Positions 61,006-64,000 of a stretch of 64,000 nt of DNA are shown piece after piece (the first letter of the stretch is position 1; every line of letters begins with the position of its first letter). Source of the stretch: Dyadobacter fermentans DSM 18053 (GTDB lineage Bacteria > Bacteroidota > Bacteroidia > Cytophagales > Spirosomataceae). The notes beneath the pieces are model-generated. The model made no database searches and was not told where the DNA came from. It saw only the letters and a list, made by a program, of their open reading frames with translations. A program made the position numbers and the translations under genes. The stretch lies in contig NC_013037.1 in assembly GCF_000023125.1 (NCBI RefSeq), forward strand, positions 2,170,001 through 2,234,000. The letters run 5' to 3'.

Positions 61006-64000
61006 ATGCAGAAATTAACACAAAGCATTGTGGGCTTCTCTTTGAAGAACACAATGATCATCTTTTTCATGACCGCCCTGCTGGCTGTGGTGGGGATCGT
61101 CAGTTACATCCATACGCCCATCGAAGCATTTCCTGACGTGACCAACACCCGGGCCAGGATCATTACGCAATGGCCGGGCCGGAGCGCCGAGGAGGTCGAA
61201 AAGTTTATTACCCTTCCCGTCATGAAGGAAATGAACACCATTCCACGCAAAGCGCAGGTCCGCTCGATCTCGCTTTTCGGGCTATCGGTGGTGACGGTGC
61301 TGTTCGAGGACGGAGTTGAGGATTTTTACGCCCAGCAGTACGCTTCCACGCGCCTCCGCAATGTTGGCATGCCGTCGGGTGCAGAGGCCGAAATCGAGCC
61401 GCCTTATGGCGCCACAGGGGAAATATTCCGGTATGTGCTCAAAAGCGACCGGCCCATCAAGGAATTGACCGCTCTTCAGGAATGGGTGATCGAGCGTGAG
61501 CTGGTGGCCGTGCCCGGCGTGGCTACGGTGGCGAGCTTTGGCGGCGAGGAGAAAATTTATGAAGTGCGCGTCAACCCGGCGCTGCTGGCGCAGTACAACC
61601 TCACGCCGCTCGACGTGTTTGATGCCGTCGGCAAGAGCAATATCAATGTGGGCGGGGATGTGATCCAGAAAGGCGATCAGGCTTATGTGGTGCGCGGAAT
61701 GGGCCTGCTCGAAAGCGTCAAAGACATTGAGAATATCCTCATCCAGGTGAAGGGAAATACGCCGGTACTGGTGAAGCAGGTCGCCGACGTGGAAGTAACC
61801 GCCAAGCCGAGGCTGGGGCAGGTAGGATTGGGAGAAGACAAAGACCTGGTAGAAGGTATCGTGGTAATGCTCCGGGGCGAGAACCCGAGTGACGTGATCG
61901 AGCGCCTCGAAGCCACCATTGCCGATCTCAACAACCGCATTCTGCCGTCGGACGTACAGATTGAGCCGGTGATCGACCGTACCGAGCTGGTAGACGCTAC
62001 CGTGAACACCGTAACGCATAACCTTGCCGAGGGCATTGTGCTGGTATCGGTGATTGTATTTGTATTTTTGTTCAACTGGCGCACCACGTTAACAGTCGCA
62101 TTGGTGATCCCGCTATCCTTCCTGTTTGCCATCACCATGCTGCGCATCCAGGGGCTGCCTGCGAACCTCATCTCCCTGGGCGCGATCGACTTCGGGCTGC
62201 TGCTGGAAGGGACAATGGTGATTGTGGAGAAAATATATGTCGATCTGGAAGGCAGGTCGCGGGTTTTGGGAGAGGAAAGGTTTGGCAAAATGTCGAAGCT
62301 GGGGCTCATGAAGCGGAGTGTTAAGCACGTGGCACCGCACATATTTTTTGCCCAGATTATCCTGATCGTCGCATTGCTGCCCATTTTCTCATTCCAGAAA
62401 GTGGAGGGTAAAATGTTTGCGCCGCTGGCATTTACGCTTGGCTATGCATTGGTGGGCTCGCTGATACTCAGCCTCACGTTCGTGCCGGCGATGTGCAAGG
62501 TGCTGCTGCGGGGCAAGGTGCGGGAGGTGAACAACCCGGTGGTGAATTTTTTCCGGACCAATATTTTCAAACTATACCAATGGAGCGATCGGAACAAGCG
62601 GCTCGTCATGGTCGGCTTTGTGGTGCTGTTTGCGGTTTGTATCGGCAAATTCCTCCATTACGGCACCGAATTCATTCCCAAGCTCAATGAAGGCGCTATT
62701 TATGTGCGCGCCACTTTGCCCAACAGCATTAACCTCGAACAGTCCGTCAAAACGAGCAATACCCTCCGTGATACCCTGCGCTCGTTTCCCGAAGTGAAGT
62801 TCGTCATGAGCCAGACAGGCCGCCCCAACGACGGTACCGACCCTACCGGATTTTTTAACAATGAATTCCATATCCAGCTCAAACCCGAGAGCGAGTGGAA
62901 GCGGAAGATCACCAAGGAGGAGCTGCTGCGGCAGATGAAGGATGTACTGGCGTCGTTTCCCGGCATTACCTTCGGTTTCAGTCAGCCCATCCAGGATAAT
63001 GTCGAAGAATACGTGGCCGGTGTGAAGAGCTCTCTGGTCGTCAAAATCTTCGGCGACGACCTGGTCGAGCTCGAACGACAGGCCGACGATGTGGCCGCGC
63101 ATCTGAAAACCGTAAATGGCATTGCCGACATCCTGGTGTACCGCAACATTGGCCTGCCCGAGCTCAACATCAAACTCGACGAAGGCCGCATGGCCCGGCA
63201 CGGCGTGTCGATGGCCGACGCCCAGGCTGTGATCGAGATGACCATCGGCGGAAAAGCGGCCTCGGTATTCTACGAAAACGACCGGATGTTCGATATCACC
63301 GTTCGGTTCCAGGAAAAATACCGAAATACCCAGGAAGAGATCGGGAACATTCTCATTCCGTCCCTGGACGACCACCAGGTACCGCTGAAAGAGATCGCCA
63401 CCATCGGTACCAAAACCGGCCCCGCATTCATTTACCGCGAAGGCAGCAGCCGCTACATCGGCATTGGTTTCAGCATTGAAGGGCGCGATTTGGGCAGCAC
63501 CATTGCCGAGGCGCAGCAGGTGGTGAAAGAGAAGGTCAAAATTCCGAAAAATGCCAAAGTAGAATGGGCGGGCGAATTTGAAAGCAAGGAGCGCGCCACG
63601 CAGCAGCTGTCGGTAATCGTGCCGGCCGCTGTGGTGCTCATCGTCTTTTTGCTCTACATGAATTTCGGAAATGCGAAAGACACGCTTATCTCGCTGATTA
63701 CCATTCCGTTCGCATTCATCGGGGGATTTATCTCGCTGTGGGTCACGGGTACCATCTTCGGCATTTCGGCGGGGATCGGGTTCATCATTCTGTTTGGCGT
63801 GTGTACCATCGACGGCATTATTCTCGTGCACGTCATGAAGGATAACCTGCTGCATAAAATGCCACTCCGGCAGGCCATTTCCGACGGCATTTACGGCCGG
63901 ATCAGGCCGGTGATCATGATTGCCCTCATGGGCTCGCTGGGGCTGCTGCCGGCCGCCCTTTCCAATGGAATGGGCTCCGAAATCCAGAAGCCGCTCGCGA
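61006..64000 (+). CDS. Heavy-metal RND efflux pump (CzcA/CusA family), partial at right edge
   Basis: 998 residues are present without a stop; the family is about 1040 long, so only the C-terminal part is missing. Membrane helix 1 (IIFFMTALLAVVGIVSYIHT) and the first porter domain (FPDVTNTRARIITQWPGRSA) are typical. Helix 4 reads GAIDFGLLLEGTMVIVEK (about 393-410): the proton-relay acidic residues are D, E, E where CzcA has D402, D408, E415, so the second is Glu instead of Asp. Later helices (LFGVCTIDGIILVHV) are normal for the group. It exports metal ions by proton antiport with the adaptor and channel encoded upstream. Which metal cannot be told. Confidence 0.95.
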   Translation, partial: MQKLTQSIVGFSLKNTMIIFFMTALLAVVGIVSYIHTPIEAFPDVTNTRARIITQWPGRSAEEVEKFITLPVMKEMNTIPRKAQVRSISLFGLSVVTVLFEDGVEDFYAQQYASTRLRNVGMPSGAEAEIEPPYGATGEIFRYVLKSDRPIKELTALQEWVIERELVAVPGVATVASFGGEEKIYEVRVNPALLAQYNLTPLDVFDAVGKSNINVGGDVIQKGDQAYVVRGMGLLESVKDIENILIQVKGNTPVLVKQVADVEVTAKPRLGQVGLGEDKDLVEGIVVMLRGENPSDVIERLEATIADLNNRILPSDVQIEPVIDRTELVDATVNTVTHNLAEGIVLVSVIVFVFLFNWRTTLTVALVIPLSFLFAITMLRIQGLPANLISLGAIDFGLLLEGTMVIVEKIYVDLEGRSRVLGEERFGKMSKLGLMKRSVKHVAPHIFFAQIILIVALLPIFSFQKVEGKMFAPLAFTLGYALVGSLILSLTFVPAMCKVLLRGKVREVNNPVVNFFRTNIFKLYQWSDRNKRLVMVGFVVLFAVCIGKFLHYGTEFIPKLNEGAIYVRATLPNSINLEQSVKTSNTLRDTLRSFPEVKFVMSQTGRPNDGTDPTGFFNNEFHIQLKPESEWKRKITKEELLRQMKDVLASFPGITFGFSQPIQDNVEEYVAGVKSSLVVKIFGDDLVELERQADDVAAHLKTVNGIADILVYRNIGLPELNIKLDEGRMARHGVSMADAQAVIEMTIGGKAASVFYENDRMFDITVRFQEKYRNTQEEIGNILIPSLDDHQVPLKEIATIGTKTGPAFIYREGSSRYIGIGFSIEGRDLGSTIAEAQQVVKEKVKIPKNAKVEWAGEFESKERATQQLSVIVPAAVVLIVFLLYMNFGNAKDTLISLITIPFAFIGGFISLWVTGTIFGISAGIGFIILFGVCTIDGIILVHVMKDNLLHKMPLRQAISDGIYGRIRPVIMIALMGSLGLLPAALSNGMGSEIQKPLA

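Overview
The window comes from a Bacteroidota genome, most likely a Cytophagales/Spirosomaceae member close to Dyadobacter (genus level is inference). The evidence is five SusC-type and four SusD-type genes, two ECF sigma/FecR anti-sigma pairs, lone FtsX-type ABC permeases, Crp proteins with a short HTH, and several exact matches to the Bacteroidota promoter -7 element TAnnTTTG.

Layout. 1-3494 (minus): sigma factor, FecR anti-sigma and the N-terminal half of an STN-domain SusC receptor that runs off the left edge. 3697-6381: a PD40 beta-propeller protein, a frame-disrupted small membrane protein, a Crp-like regulator and a RidA-family gene joined by a perfect TGTGA-N6-TCACA palindrome and a -7 element. 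6547-22532: a sulfatase-rich glycan-uptake island with SusC-SusD-sulfatase-sulfatase (plus), a convergent sulfatase broken by one in-frame TGA (minus), then SusC-SusD-sulfatase (plus). All four sulfatases have the C-x-P-x-R formylglycine motif; no glycoside hydrolase or lyase is present. The divergent promoter region between the broken sulfatase and the second SusC carries the same 12-mer exactly 28 nt before both start codons.

22648-26412 holds accessory enzymes (erythromycin-esterase-like protein, HxlR regulator, acetyltransferase, DHFR-like reductase). 26017-29139 is a decayed cbb3-type oxidase locus: Ig-like membrane protein, frameshifted small membrane protein, CcoO/CcoP-like dihaem cytochrome, a ccoN reduced to its last third and abutting yggS, and a C-terminal remnant of another CxxCH protein. 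29141-36268 (minus) is a complete sigma-FecR-SusC(STN)-SusD operon ending in a strong terminator.

36368-45001 contains an OmpA-family protein, a class-C beta-lactamase-like hydrolase, an acetyltransferase, a possible aerolysin-fold lipoprotein, a CAP-domain protein, an A+T-rich gene of unknown function, a DUF4833 protein and catalase. 45288-50255 is a third SusC/SusD pair without enzymes, preceded by a terminator-like leader hairpin. 50309-55589 holds two divergent FtsX/MacB-type permeases. 55726-56456 holds a broken ankyrin gene and an antisense aspartoacylase-like remnant. 56455-64000 is a two-component system followed by a CzcCBA/CusCBA-type heavy-metal RND efflux operon, with the pump gene cut by the right edge.

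The most notable points are the number of broken genes (one nonsense codon, three apparent +1 shifts, several truncations), the Crp/TGTGA/ridA unit, and the symmetric 12-mer in the sulfatase island. I did not find a defence system, CRISPR array, prophage, insertion sequence, tRNA or rRNA. No clearly new multi-gene system could be demonstrated from sequence alone.
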